Positions 1-8,518 of a DNA stretch of 64,000 nucleotides are shown piece after piece. Both the position numbers and the translations under genes were made by a program. This DNA comes from Thermohalobaculum sp038534135. Lineage in GTDB: Bacteria; Pseudomonadota; Alphaproteobacteria; Rhodobacterales; Rhodobacteraceae. The stretch lies in the NCBI GenBank assembly GCA_038534135.1, contig JBCAXJ010000016.1:1-64000 (forward strand), read 5' to 3'. A model generated the notes under the pieces. That model was not told the DNA's origin. It ran no database searches and saw only the letters and a program-made list of their open reading frames with translations. The number at the start of each line of letters is the position of its first letter. Position 1 is the first letter of the stretch.

Positions 1-250
1 AAAGCGTGAAGACCTGCCCGACGAGGTCGCCGAGATGCGCGGAGAAGGCAACCAGATTAATGTTCACTGCCAGAAGCATGAGCTCGATCGACATCAGGAT
101 GACGATCACATTGCGCCGGTTCACGAAGATCCCAAAGATCCCGATGACAAACAGGATTGCCGCGACGGTGAGGTACCCCTCGAGGCCGACACCTCCGACA
201 ACCATTTGCGCCGGGCCATCACTTACCGTGGTTGCTGCTGCTGCAAGCAT
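1..250 (-). CDS. nuoK: NADH-quinone oxidoreductase subunit K (partial)
   Basis: Membrane subunit of respiratory complex I (proton-pumping arm). Only the first 83 codons are in the window; the gene runs off the left edge. The translated stretch contains FGIFVNRRNVIVILMSIEL and AVNINLVAFSAHLGDLVGQVF, which are diagnostic of NuoK, including the membrane-embedded glutamate of the second helix. The ATG at 250 has AAGGGG seven bases upstream. The protein then carries about 15 more N-terminal residues than usual, so ATG 205 is an alternative start. It follows nuoJ with a two-base gap. Confidence 0.95.
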   Translation of the reverse strand, partial: MLAAAATTVSDGPAQMVVGGVGLEGYLTVAAILFVIGIFGIFVNRRNVIVILMSIELMLLAVNINLVAFSAHLGDLVGQVFTL

Positions 251-252
251 GG

Positions 253-861
253 TCAAACCCCTTGCCCCGGTTCAACGTCCTTCAGTTCGACCGCGCGTTC
301 TCGGTAGATCTGGGCGAGGATATCCTGGCGCTTGATGTCCACGCGGTGGCGCAGCGTCAGCACGATGGCGCCGATCATCGCGACCAGCAGGATCAGGCCA
401 GAAAGTTGGAAGACGAGGATGTACTCGTCATAAATGATCTGCCCCAGCGCGTGAGTGTTCGGCACGTCTGCAGGCGCGGGCATCACCGCCTCGCGCGCCT
501 CGGGCGCCGCATCAGCGAAGATCCAGTGGCCAAAGACAAGCATCAGCTCGATCACCAGAACCAGCCCGACCAGCGCCCCGACCGGCAGGTACTCGGCAAG
601 GCCGCTCTTGAGTTCGGCAAAGTCCACGTCCAGCATCATCACAACGAACAGGAACAGCACCATCACAGCGCCGACGTAGACGATGATCAGCAGCATCGCT
701 ACGAACTCGGCGCCCATCAGAACCATCATGCCCGCCGCCGAAAAGAACGTCAGGATTAGCCAAAGCACCGAGTGCACCGGGTTTCGCGCAAGCACCACCA
801 GCAACCCGGAGGCAACCGCGACGCACGCGAAAACATAAAAGGCAAAGACCGTCAGGCCCAT
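253..861 (-). CDS. nuoJ: NADH-quinone oxidoreductase subunit J
   Basis: Complex I membrane subunit of 202 residues with five predicted helices. The conserved helix around residues 52-77 (EFVAMLLIIVYVGAVMVLF) is the one carrying the pi-bulge implicated in coupling in this family. The C-terminal tail after about residue 170 is hydrophilic. The ATG is preceded by GGGGAG with six-base spacing. It lies 12 bases after nuoI and immediately before nuoK, so it is translated as part of the nuo operon. Confidence 0.97.
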   Translation of the reverse strand: MGLTVFAFYVFACVAVASGLLVVLARNPVHSVLWLILTFFSAAGMMVLMGAEFVAMLLIIVYVGAVMVLFLFVVMMLDVDFAELKSGLAEYLPVGALVGLVLVIELMLVFGHWIFADAAPEAREAVMPAPADVPNTHALGQIIYDEYILVFQLSGLILLVAMIGAIVLTLRHRVDIKRQDILAQIYRERAVELKDVEPGQGV

Positions 862-873
862 TGGGTTCTCCCC

Positions 874-1365
874 TCAGCGATACGGCGCGTCGAGTTCCAG
901 GTTGCGGGCAATCTCGCGCTCCCAGCGCTCGCCGTTCTCAAGCAGCTTGTCCTTGTTGTAGAACAGCTCCTCACGGGTCTCGGTCGCGAATTCGAAGTTC
1001 GGGCCTTCAACGATGGCATCGACCGGACAGGCTTCCTGACAGAAGCCGCAATAGATGCACTTGGTCATGTCGATGTCGTAGCGCGTAGTCCGGCGAGATC
1101 CGTCCTCACGCGGTTCGGCCTCGATCGTGATGGCCTGTGCCGGACAGATCGCTTCGCACAGCTTGCAGGCGATGCAGCGTTCCTCGCCATTGGCATAGCG
1201 CCGCAACGCGTGTTCACCACGAAAGCGCGGGCTCAAAGGCCCCTTTTCAAACGGATAATTCAAGGTCGCCTTGGGTTTGAAGAAGTACTTCATGCCCAGC
1301 TTGAACCCGCCCCAGAAATCCTTGAGCAAGAAATATCCGAGTGCCTTATCGAGGGGGATGCCCAT
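874..1365 (-). CDS. nuoI: NADH-quinone oxidoreductase subunit I (ferredoxin-like)
   Basis: Peripheral-arm subunit carrying clusters N6a and N6b that pass electrons toward NuoB. Two CxxCxxCxxxCP motifs are visible near residues 64-75 (CIACKLCEAICP) and 103-114 (CIYCGFCQEACP), each binding one [4Fe-4S] cluster. The protein has 163 residues, normal for alphaproteobacteria. The ATG at 1365 is nine bases from AGGAGG; an in-frame ATG at 1371 is only three bases away and so less likely. The start overlaps the end of the upstream TM2-domain gene, suggesting translational coupling. Confidence 0.97.
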   Translation of the reverse strand: MGIPLDKALGYFLLKDFWGGFKLGMKYFFKPKATLNYPFEKGPLSPRFRGEHALRRYANGEERCIACKLCEAICPAQAITIEAEPREDGSRRTTRYDIDMTKCIYCGFCQEACPVDAIVEGPNFEFATETREELFYNKDKLLENGERWEREIARNLELDAPYR

Positions 1366-2257
1366 TGTCATCTGCCTCCTGCTGGAGCCCCGGATCGTCG
1401 TCCGGTCCAGGCTCGTCTTCGTAGCTGGAATAACGCAGAACCTCTTGCGGCTTGCGCTCCTGCCGCCATGGCAGGCTTAGGTCGTCCGACAAAGCGGGTC
1501 GTGGCGGTGCATCCGGATCCCGTCCCGCCGCAGCGAATGTGGCGGAATAGGAAGGATCCATGTTTACGACCGCCGCACTGACATAGGACCGTTCCGCGTC
1601 CTCGCCATTCAGATGACGAACCCAACCCGGAATGAAGAACGCATCCAGGATCCACCACGCGAACACCGCTAACAAGCAAGTGCCCCCTGCCATGACGTAT
1701 TCGGGAAACTGAGCGGTCACGCCATAGAACGCGAGCATGACCCCGCTGAGATTGATCATCAACAGAAACAGCCCGGACAAAGGGCGTTTCAGATAGAAGC
1801 GATGTGCTCCAAGACCGCAGAGAAAGAACCAAAACAGGTACGCTGTTGCCATCGATTTCGAAGGCCTGCGCCGCGGCAGCACCGGTAGCCGTTGGTAGTG
1901 ATGGTGATGTTGTGGCTTCTCGCGTTTGCGCGAAGGAACGGAATCCTCCCGGTCTCTTCCATGATCCGTCAGCTCTGCATTGGCGCGACGCACCATCGAC
2001 GGAATCCGGAACACATCGCTGATGATCCACAGGAACCAGAGCGCGAAAGCGGCGACCCCGAGGCCGAGGATCACCGTGTCGGGTTCTCCGGCAGGTCGGT
2101 TGGCCAGCAAGAGGATCAGGATCGAAATCATGAGCGTCAGGAACTGCATGATCGCGCCGCGCCAATCGCCGACATACCCCCGATGCACGCCAGAGGTGCC
2201 GAGCAGCAACCAAAGCAGAAAGGCGACCCCTACCGATCTCGGCCCCTTGCCAAACAC
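1346..2257 (-). CDS. Double TM2-domain membrane protein within nuo operon
   Basis: A 303-residue protein with two TM2-like units (about residues 9-90 and 136-217). Each has paired hydrophobic helices with the G-xx-HR-(G/F)Y signature between them (GTSGVHRGYVGDW and GLGAHRFYLKRP). The linker is basic with a four-histidine run near 117-120, and the acidic C-terminal 80 residues look disordered. It starts at GTG 2257 and overlaps nuoI by 20 bases. TM2 proteins are poorly understood. The position between nuoH and nuoI suggests a link to complex I biogenesis, which is inference. A longer out-of-frame reading frame over the same bases was rejected for composition. Confidence 0.8.
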   Translation of the reverse strand: MFGKGPRSVGVAFLLWLLLGTSGVHRGYVGDWRGAIMQFLTLMISILILLLANRPAGEPDTVILGLGVAAFALWFLWIISDVFRIPSMVRRANAELTDHGRDREDSVPSRKREKPQHHHHYQRLPVLPRRRPSKSMATAYLFWFFLCGLGAHRFYLKRPLSGLFLLMINLSGVMLAFYGVTAQFPEYVMAGGTCLLAVFAWWILDAFFIPGWVRHLNGEDAERSYVSAAVVNMDPSYSATFAAAGRDPDAPPRPALSDDLSLPWRQERKPQEVLRYSSYEDEPGPDDDPGLQQEADDNGHPPR

Positions 2258-2289
2258 TGCCGTCCGTCCCCTCTGTCGTTTGCAAAACG

Positions 2290-3318
2290 TCAGCCCCCTG
2301 CCGTGTGGCGGGCGTAGCCGACAACGTCAAACCGAACCAGGAAAGCCGCGATCACAACCCAGGCCAGCGACATCGGCAGAAACACCTTCCAGCCAAGTCG
2401 CATCAACTGGTCATAGCGGTAACGCGGCACAATCGCCTTCGCCATCGCAAACAGGAAGAAGAAGAAGACCACCTTCACGATGAACCACAGCACACCATCG
2501 GGCAGGCCCGGGAACGGCGAGAGCCAGCCGCCAAAGAAAAGCAACGTCAACATCGCGCACATCAGCACGATGTTCATGTACTCGCCGATCATGAACAGCA
2601 GGTACGGCGTCGAGGAGTACTCGACCTGATACCCGGCAACCAGTTCCGACTCCGCTTCCGGCAGATCGAACGGTGGGCGGTTGGTCTCGGCCAATGCGCT
2701 AACAAAGAAGATCACAAACATCGGCAGATGCGGCAGCCAGTACCAGGACAGGAAGCCGTAGTTGCCATCTTGCGCGCGGACGATCTCGGTAAGGTTCAGC
2801 GAGCCTGTCGAGATTAGGACGCCGACAATGATCAGTCCGATCGAGACTTCGTAGCTTACCATCTGCGCCGCTGAGCGCAGGCCGCCGAGGAACGGGTACT
2901 TCGAGTTCGAAGCCCAGCCGCCCATGATCACACCGTAGACACCGAGCGAAGAGATCGCAAAAATGTACAGCACGCCGACGTTCAAGTCCGCGATCACCCA
3001 GCCATCGGCGAACGGGATTGCAACCCACATGATCGCGGCGAAGACAAAAGTCGCCAGCGGTGCGAGCAGGAAGACGGCTTTGTCCGCACCTGCGGGGATC
3101 ACGATCTCCTTCAGCACGAACTTAAGAAAATCGGCAAAGCTCTGAAGCAGCCCAAAGGGACCCACGACATTCGGCCCCCGGCGCAACTGAACCGCCGCCC
3201 AGACTTTGCGATCCATGTAAAGCAGGAAGGCCAAGCTCACCAGCACCGCGACCGTCACCGCGAGGCATTGCGCCAAGATGATGATGAAAATGCCGAAATC
3301 GCTGTCCCAGAATAACAT
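2290..3318 (-). CDS. nuoH: NADH-quinone oxidoreductase subunit H
   Basis: Complex I membrane subunit (342 residues, eight or so helices) that forms the quinone-access channel with NuoB and NuoD. The highly conserved acidic loop ETNRPPFDLPEAESEL sits at residues 211-226, and the N-terminal MDRKVWAAVQLRRGPN loop is also present. AGAGGG precedes the ATG by about seven bases. The upstream neighbour is a lipoprotein gene ten bases away; downstream is the TM2 gene. Confidence 0.98.
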   Translation of the reverse strand: MLFWDSDFGIFIIILAQCLAVTVAVLVSLAFLLYMDRKVWAAVQLRRGPNVVGPFGLLQSFADFLKFVLKEIVIPAGADKAVFLLAPLATFVFAAIMWVAIPFADGWVIADLNVGVLYIFAISSLGVYGVIMGGWASNSKYPFLGGLRSAAQMVSYEVSIGLIIVGVLISTGSLNLTEIVRAQDGNYGFLSWYWLPHLPMFVIFFVSALAETNRPPFDLPEAESELVAGYQVEYSSTPYLLFMIGEYMNIVLMCAMLTLLFFGGWLSPFPGLPDGVLWFIVKVVFFFFLFAMAKAIVPRYRYDQLMRLGWKVFLPMSLAWVVIAAFLVRFDVVGYARHTAGG

Positions 3319-3328
3319 GGCTTTCCCT

Positions 3329-3766
3329 CTACTCCACCGATGAAGGCAGGCCTGCCTGCTCGCATTCAGTCAGTTGCAAGTCCACGCCCAGCATGTCGCG
3401 CCCGTCGTGGATGCCTTCGCTGACAAGGCGGAAGGTCTGCACGCCAGTCGTAGTCTGCGTGCGAACGCCATCCCGGACGCGGAATGTATCTGTCAGCTTG
3501 CCACCCTGGCGCTCGACGAAGTTGTAGACGCGGTTGCCCTCGTCGTCGCGAATGCTCTCCGAATAGGCGGCTGCAACGCAGCGCGAGAGTTTATACCCGT
3601 CGATGTTGTCCGCTTCCACCGAGATCGCGAAGCGGTCTGCGCTGAGTTTTTCGATCACCGTTTCCTTGAACTTCTGACCGCCGACTGCCGAACCTTCTCC
3701 CGCACCGCAAGCGGCAAGCGCCAGAAACGGGGAGGTCAGCGCCAGGTTTCGAATTGCGTCCATCAT
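3329..3766 (-). CDS. Putative lipoprotein within nuo operon
   Basis: A 145-residue protein whose N-terminus (FLALAACGAGEG) is a typical lipobox, with the lipid-modified cysteine near residue 20. No family is recognised for the mature part, which has two further cysteines (SRCVAAAY and LTECEQ) that could form a disulphide. The ATG overlaps the nuoG stop codon (ATGA), so translation is probably coupled. The context suggests a periplasmic or envelope factor co-produced with complex I; that is inference. Confidence 0.8.
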   Translation of the reverse strand: MMDAIRNLALTSPFLALAACGAGEGSAVGGQKFKETVIEKLSADRFAISVEADNIDGYKLSRCVAAAYSESIRDDEGNRVYNFVERQGGKLTDTFRVRDGVRTQTTTGVQTFRLVSEGIHDGRDMLGVDLQLTECEQAGLPSSVE

Positions 3767-5787
3767 TCCGCCGCCATGGGTTGAGTGCGGTCCTCGGCCA
3801 GCCGCGCCAAGTCGGCCATAATCTCGGACGCGCGAAGGATCGGATTGGTGAGATAGTGACTTGTCGCGCGGTTCTGGAACGGAGCACTGTCGACGTCGCC
3901 GTCAGAGACGGCCTGCCAATCATTCTCGGGAACCTGATCGACTGCCGCGAGATGTGGATGCAACGCGAACATTGCGGACCGCAATGCGCCCAGCGAGTCG
4001 AACGGCAGCGTGTGACCCAATTCGGCCGACAGGGCGCGCAGGATCGCCCAGTCCTCGCGCGCATCCCCCGGCGGAAACCCAGCACGATTTGCCATCTGCG
4101 GCCGTCCCTCGGTGTTCACGAAGATGCCAGACTGTTCTGTATATGCGGCACCTGGCAGAATCACGTCAGCCCGATGAGCGCCACGATCGCCATGACTTCC
4201 CTGGTAGACGACAAATGGACCATCGACGATCTCGATCTCGTCCGCACCGAGATTGAAGATCACCCCGGCACCCTTCAGGCAATCGAAGCCGTCAGGATGA
4301 GCAAATCCGACGTCCATCCCCCCAACGCGGGCAGCTGCCGTGTGCAGAACCATCAGCTTCGCGCCGCCAGCTTCGGCCAGCGCCATGGCTTGCCCCAGGA
4401 CGGCGGCGCCGTCGGCGCGCGCCAGTGCCGCCCGTCCGACGATGATGACCTTGCTGTCCATTCCGGACATGTTTTCGATCAGCTTGGTCCGGCTTTCGCC
4501 CTGCAATGCCTCGGGACCAGTGCCGACATGATAGGCGGTGTAGCTGAGATCGACCGCCTCGCCGATCAACGCGACATGCGCCCCGGCCAGCCAGGCCTTT
4601 CGGATCCGGCTGTTCAGAACCGGAGCCTCGTCGCGCGGGTTCGAGCCGATCAGGAGAATACCATCAGCGGTGTCGAGATCCTCGATCGTCGCAGTTCCGA
4701 CGTAACCCGAGCGGTTTCCGATTGGCAGTTGAGCTCCGTCCTGGCGGCACTCGACCCGGTCGCTTCCCAAGCGTGAGACCAGATCCTTCAGCGCATACAT
4801 CGCCTCGACCGGTGCAAGATCACCGGCGACAGCCGCGACATTGCCTCCCGCCTCGGAGACTGCGTCCTTGATTACTGCAAAAGCCTCGCCCCAGCTTGCG
4901 GAGGTCAACTTGCCATCGCGACGAACAAACGGGCGGTCAAGCCTTTGGCGCCGCAGCCCATCCCAGATGTAACGCGAGCGGTCCGCCAGCCATTCTTCGT
5001 TCACGCCGTCATGGTTGCGCGGCAAAACCCGCATCACCTCGCGCCCGCGGGTATCGACCCGGATGTTCGAGCCAAGTGCATCCATGACGTCAATCGATTG
5101 AGTCTTCTTCAACTCCCATGGGCGCGCCGAGAACGCGTAAGGCTTTGAGGTCAGCGCACCTACCGGGCAAAGATCAACGATGTTGCCTTGCATTTCAGAC
5201 CCGAGCGTCTGACCCAGGTAGTTGGTGATCTCGCTGTCTTCGCCACGGCCGACCTGGCCCATCTCGGGCACACCTGCAACCTCGGTTATAAAACGCACGC
5301 AACGGGTGCAGCTTATGCAGCGCGTCATGTGCGTCTCGACCAGCGGACCAAGATCAAGGTCGATCGCCGCCCGCTTCGGCTCACGGTAGCGCGAAAAGTC
5401 GACCCCATACGCCATAGCTTGATCCTGCAGATCGCACTCACCGCCCTGATCGCAGATCGGGCAATCGAGCGGGTGGTTGATCAGCAGAAACTCCATGACG
5501 CCCTCGCGGGCTTTCTTGACCATCGGAGAATTCGTCCGAAGCTGAGGCGGTTCGCCGTTCGGACCGCCGCGCATATCGCGCACCTGCATGTGGCACGCCG
5601 CTGCAGGCTTCGGTGCGCCAACAGGTTCGACCAGGCACATCCGGCAGTTGCCCGCAATGCTGAGCCGTTCGTGATAGCAGAAGCGCGGTATCTCGATCCC
5701 TGCCTGTTCGCAGGCTTGGATGAGTGTCAAATTCGGATCGGCTTCGACCTCGTTTCCGTCGATGATGATCTTGCGCAGCTCAGTCAT
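3763..5787 (-). CDS. nuoG: NADH-quinone oxidoreductase subunit G
   Basis: The 75-kDa-type electron-wire subunit of complex I, 674 residues. The N-terminal [2Fe-2S] cluster ligands are C37, C48, C51 and C65. The His-Cys [4Fe-4S] site (HPLDCPICDQGGEC) has H105, C109, C112 and C118. The second [4Fe-4S] site has C157, C160, C163 and C207. A molybdopterin-oxidoreductase-like domain follows but lacks the cofactor role in this family. GGAG precedes the ATG. It lies three bases after a DUF3291 gene. Confidence 0.98.
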   Translation of the reverse strand: MTELRKIIIDGNEVEADPNLTLIQACEQAGIEIPRFCYHERLSIAGNCRMCLVEPVGAPKPAAACHMQVRDMRGGPNGEPPQLRTNSPMVKKAREGVMEFLLINHPLDCPICDQGGECDLQDQAMAYGVDFSRYREPKRAAIDLDLGPLVETHMTRCISCTRCVRFITEVAGVPEMGQVGRGEDSEITNYLGQTLGSEMQGNIVDLCPVGALTSKPYAFSARPWELKKTQSIDVMDALGSNIRVDTRGREVMRVLPRNHDGVNEEWLADRSRYIWDGLRRQRLDRPFVRRDGKLTSASWGEAFAVIKDAVSEAGGNVAAVAGDLAPVEAMYALKDLVSRLGSDRVECRQDGAQLPIGNRSGYVGTATIEDLDTADGILLIGSNPRDEAPVLNSRIRKAWLAGAHVALIGEAVDLSYTAYHVGTGPEALQGESRTKLIENMSGMDSKVIIVGRAALARADGAAVLGQAMALAEAGGAKLMVLHTAAARVGGMDVGFAHPDGFDCLKGAGVIFNLGADEIEIVDGPFVVYQGSHGDRGAHRADVILPGAAYTEQSGIFVNTEGRPQMANRAGFPPGDAREDWAILRALSAELGHTLPFDSLGALRSAMFALHPHLAAVDQVPENDWQAVSDGDVDSAPFQNRATSHYLTNPILRASEIMADLARLAEDRTQPMAAE

Positions 5788-5790
5788 GTC

Positions 5791-6258
5791 CTACTCCGCC
5801 GCTAGTGGCTGTTGGTTGCGGTCGGTCACGCGCGGTAACCAATCCCAACCGAAGGCGCGATCGCTCGCGCCATTCTCGCACAGATATGCGATCCGATCCC
5901 AGCCTTCATCGTGCGTTGGCCTATGCTCTGGAGCCACCCACCACATGGCGAACGACGGACCAGAGGGCGCTTCAAACCACTCGGCACGCCGACGCCAGAA
6001 CCGCTTGTGCAGCGTGTTCCAGGCAAAATGCCAAAGCGCCTCGGGCGTCTTCCAGACAGAAAGGCTGAGCAACATTGCCGGATCCCCAGCGACCGCGCCC
6101 TCGCCCGCACCAACGTCCTGCTTCCAGACGAACCCGTTGCAGCTTTCCGCAATCCGGCGGATTGGATCACGGCCGTGCATAAAGCCCGCAAGTCGTGGGT
6201 CATCGAGTGACAGCGCCAATCGGGCAAAATTGAAGTGGGCGAGGTAACGCTCAGACAT
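5791..6258 (-). CDS. DUF3291-family protein (copy 2)
   Basis: A 155-residue soluble protein matching the DUF3291 pattern, which is related to antibiotic-biosynthesis-monooxygenase-like ferredoxin folds. Landmarks are an N-terminal AHFNFARL strand, LSLSVWKTPEAL in the middle, RRAEWFE, FAMWWV, and a C-terminal AFGWDWL. It is clearly paralogous to the gene at 6714-7214. No enzymatic activity is established for the family, and no catalytic residues can be assigned here. It is three bases from nuoG and from the lipoprotein gene upstream. Confidence 0.82.
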   Translation of the reverse strand: MSERYLAHFNFARLALSLDDPRLAGFMHGRDPIRRIAESCNGFVWKQDVGAGEGAVAGDPAMLLSLSVWKTPEALWHFAWNTLHKRFWRRRAEWFEAPSGPSFAMWWVAPEHRPTHDEGWDRIAYLCENGASDRAFGWDWLPRVTDRNQQPLAAE

Positions 6259-6261
6259 CGG

Positions 6262-6693
6262 TCACGCTCCGCACCGGCCTTGGAAGATCCATGCGGCCTC
6301 GCCTTGCGTAAATGCGGAACGGCGCCCCTCTTCCTGGAACGTAGCCGTTGCCGCATCGACGGCCATAGGACTGCCCGCGCAGTCGATCTGCTGGGAGGCT
6401 TCAAATGCGGCATCATACGCCATGCGCGCGTCTGCCCGGTCCAGACCGCGCACGGCGCGCGCAGATACGGCAACCGTCCGCACACCTTCGCCGCGATTGT
6501 AGATCCGGACCACCAAGGGGCGACCTTGCCTGCGCACGTCGAAACGCTGCACGCTGGATCCTTCGCCTGCGCTGCCGGTCACGACGGCTCCGGTCTGCTC
6601 GTTCGTCGGTTCGCCGGATGCGCACGCCGAAAGGACAAGCGCGAACAGCGCAATGCCGCCCCAGCGTCTTCGTCCTGCGATCGGTCGTACCAT
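6262..6693 (-). CDS. Putative lipoprotein between two DUF3291 genes
   Basis: A 143-residue protein with a basic N-terminus, a hydrophobic segment and the lipobox LVLSACAS (cysteine near residue 25). The ATG at 6693 is set by GGAGG seven bases upstream; the reading frame stays open further but the upstream part overlaps the DUF3291 gene and has no signal. The mature part has a strand-rich appearance (RPLVVRIYNRGEGVRTVAV) and two more cysteines. No family is recognised. It is probably outer-membrane or periplasmic. Confidence 0.75.
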   Translation of the reverse strand: MVRPIAGRRRWGGIALFALVLSACASGEPTNEQTGAVVTGSAGEGSSVQRFDVRRQGRPLVVRIYNRGEGVRTVAVSARAVRGLDRADARMAYDAAFEASQQIDCAGSPMAVDAATATFQEEGRRSAFTQGEAAWIFQGRCGA

Positions 6694-6713
6694 CGGTGCC
6701 TCCGTTCCTTGTT

Positions 6714-7214
6714 CTAACCGGCAGCCACGTGGCTGCAGCCCTTGCCGCGCCAAAGCTTGGCCGCTTGCAACCAGGACCAGCCAAATGCGTGGTCGCTGTC
6801 TCCATTCGCTTCCAGATACGCAACACGTTCGATCGCCTCGGCCTTGGTCGGAACATGACCCACGGGGATCCACCACATCGCGAAGTGCGTGCCTTGGAAG
6901 ACCTCGAACCATTCGGCCCGACGCTCGTAGAACTGGCGGTGCAGCGTTCCCCAGACATATTGGTCCAGACTTTCGACATCCTTCCAGACAGAAAGGTTAA
7001 ACGCCACCCGGGGATCATCGCCAAGCGGATTGTCCAGATTGCCGCCTTGTTCGCCTTCCATCATCCAGACGAAACCATCCATCCGCTTTGCAATCCCGTT
7101 AATGCGGTCGAGATTATCAACAAAATCCTTCAGACGCGGATCATCCGGCGCGGCGACAAGGCGCCCGATGTTAACCTCGGCGAGATGGTGTCCCTTTGGC
7201 TGCATCTCTGTCAT
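6714..7214 (-). CDS. DUF3291-family protein (copy 1)
   Basis: A 166-residue DUF3291 protein. It shares with the 5791-6258 product the pattern LSVWK, a TLHRQF/TLHKRF helix, ERRAEWFE, HFAMWW, and AFGWSWL near the end, so the two arose by duplication. Its start overlaps the nuoF stop by four bases. The identity of the pair is well supported by mutual similarity, but the function is unknown. A role as a complex I-associated factor is inferred only from operon position. Confidence 0.82.
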   Translation of the reverse strand: MTEMQPKGHHLAEVNIGRLVAAPDDPRLKDFVDNLDRINGIAKRMDGFVWMMEGEQGGNLDNPLGDDPRVAFNLSVWKDVESLDQYVWGTLHRQFYERRAEWFEVFQGTHFAMWWIPVGHVPTKAEAIERVAYLEANGDSDHAFGWSWLQAAKLWRGKGCSHVAAG

Positions 7215-8509
7215 CCCGCCGCAACCGCGCTGATGCGGCCTGTCCGTTTGGCCTTGATCCGATCCTCGATCTCGTCGCGGAAATGCCGGACGAGGCCTTG
7301 TATCGGCCAGGCTGCGGCATCGCCCAACGCGCAGATCGTGTGGCCCTCGACCTGCTTTGTCACGTCGAGAAGCATATCGATCTCTTCCAGTTCAGCGTCA
7401 CCCGTCACCAGGCGTTCCATAACGCGCATCATCCAGCCTGTACCCTCGCGGCACGGCGTGCACTGGCCGCAGCTCTCATGTTTGTAGAACTTGGACAGCC
7501 GCCAGATCGCCTTGATGACGTCAGTAGACTGATCCATCACGATAACCGCTGCCGTGCCCAGACCGGACTTCTGTTCGCGCAGCCAGTCGAAATCCATGAT
7601 CGCGTCCTTGCGCATCACGTCGGCGGGGAGCAGCGGCACCGAGGATCCGCCGGGGATCACGGCCTTTAGGTTCTTCCAACCGCCACGGATGCCACCACAA
7701 TGGCGATCGATGAGCTCGTCGAAACTGATCGACATCGCCTCCTCAACCACACAGGGCGCGTTCACATGACCCGATATCGCGAACAGCTTGGTGCCCGCGT
7801 TGTTCTTGCGGCCAAAGCCCGCGAACCAGTCAGCTCCTCGGCGCAGGATCGTTGGCGCGACAGCGATTGACTCAACGTTGTTCACGGTCGTCGGGCACCC
7901 GTACAGGCCCACGCCTGCCGGAAATGGCGGCTTGAGGCGCGGCATGCCCTTCTTGCCTTCCAGGCTCTCGATCAGCGCGGTTTCCTCGCCGCAGATGTAA
8001 GCGCCCGCGCCATGATGCAGGTAGAGGTTGAAGTCCCAGCCAGACTTCGCCGCGTCTTGACCGAGCAGGCCAGCGTCATAGCATTCGTCGATCGCGATCT
8101 GTAGCGCCTCGCGCTCGCGGATGTACTCCCCGCGCAGATAAATGTAGCAAGCGTGCGCGCCCATCGCGAAGCTGGCGATCAGGCACCCTTCAATCAGAGT
8201 GTGCGGATCGTGGCGCATGATCTCGCGATCCTTGCAGGTCCCAGGCTCGGACTCGTCCGCGTTGACCACGAGGTAGTGCGGACGGCCGTCGCTTTCCTTC
8301 GGCATGAAGGACCATTTCAACCCGGTCGGGAAGCCCGCGCCACCGCGGCCTCGCAGGCCCGAGGACTTCATTTCCTCGACAATCGCCTCGCGCCCTCGGC
8401 CAATCAGCGCCGCCGTCCCGTCCCAATGGCCGCGCGCACGCGCACCTTCCAACGTCCGGTCGTGCATACCGTAGAGGTTCGTGAAGATCCGGTCCTTGTC
8501 GTCCAGCAT
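7211..8509 (-). CDS. nuoF: NADH-quinone oxidoreductase subunit F (NADH- and FMN-binding)
   Basis: The subunit that oxidises NADH, 432 residues. The NADH-binding glycine motif GRGGAG is at residues 54-59, the FMN region follows (NADESEPGTCKDRE), and the N3 [4Fe-4S] ligands are C347, C350, C353 and C393. The start is placed at ATG 8509, seven bases after AGGG; an in-frame GTG two codons upstream is less consistent with the family, which begins MLxDKDRIFTNLYG. Confidence 0.98.
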   Translation of the reverse strand: MLDDKDRIFTNLYGMHDRTLEGARARGHWDGTAALIGRGREAIVEEMKSSGLRGRGGAGFPTGLKWSFMPKESDGRPHYLVVNADESEPGTCKDREIMRHDPHTLIEGCLIASFAMGAHACYIYLRGEYIREREALQIAIDECYDAGLLGQDAAKSGWDFNLYLHHGAGAYICGEETALIESLEGKKGMPRLKPPFPAGVGLYGCPTTVNNVESIAVAPTILRRGADWFAGFGRKNNAGTKLFAISGHVNAPCVVEEAMSISFDELIDRHCGGIRGGWKNLKAVIPGGSSVPLLPADVMRKDAIMDFDWLREQKSGLGTAAVIVMDQSTDVIKAIWRLSKFYKHESCGQCTPCREGTGWMMRVMERLVTGDAELEEIDMLLDVTKQVEGHTICALGDAAAWPIQGLVRHFRDEIEDRIKAKRTGRISAVAAG

Positions 8510-8518
8510 ACTCACACC

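Noticed and set aside
1368..2330. 320-codon frame longer than the TM2 gene in another frame
   Set aside because: Arginine- and serine-rich shadow of the TM2 gene; it has no domain or start site, whereas the 303-residue frame has paired TM2 units.
6413..7024. 203-codon minus frame across the lipoprotein and DUF3291 region
   Set aside because: Arginine-rich out-of-frame shadow of two well-supported genes.
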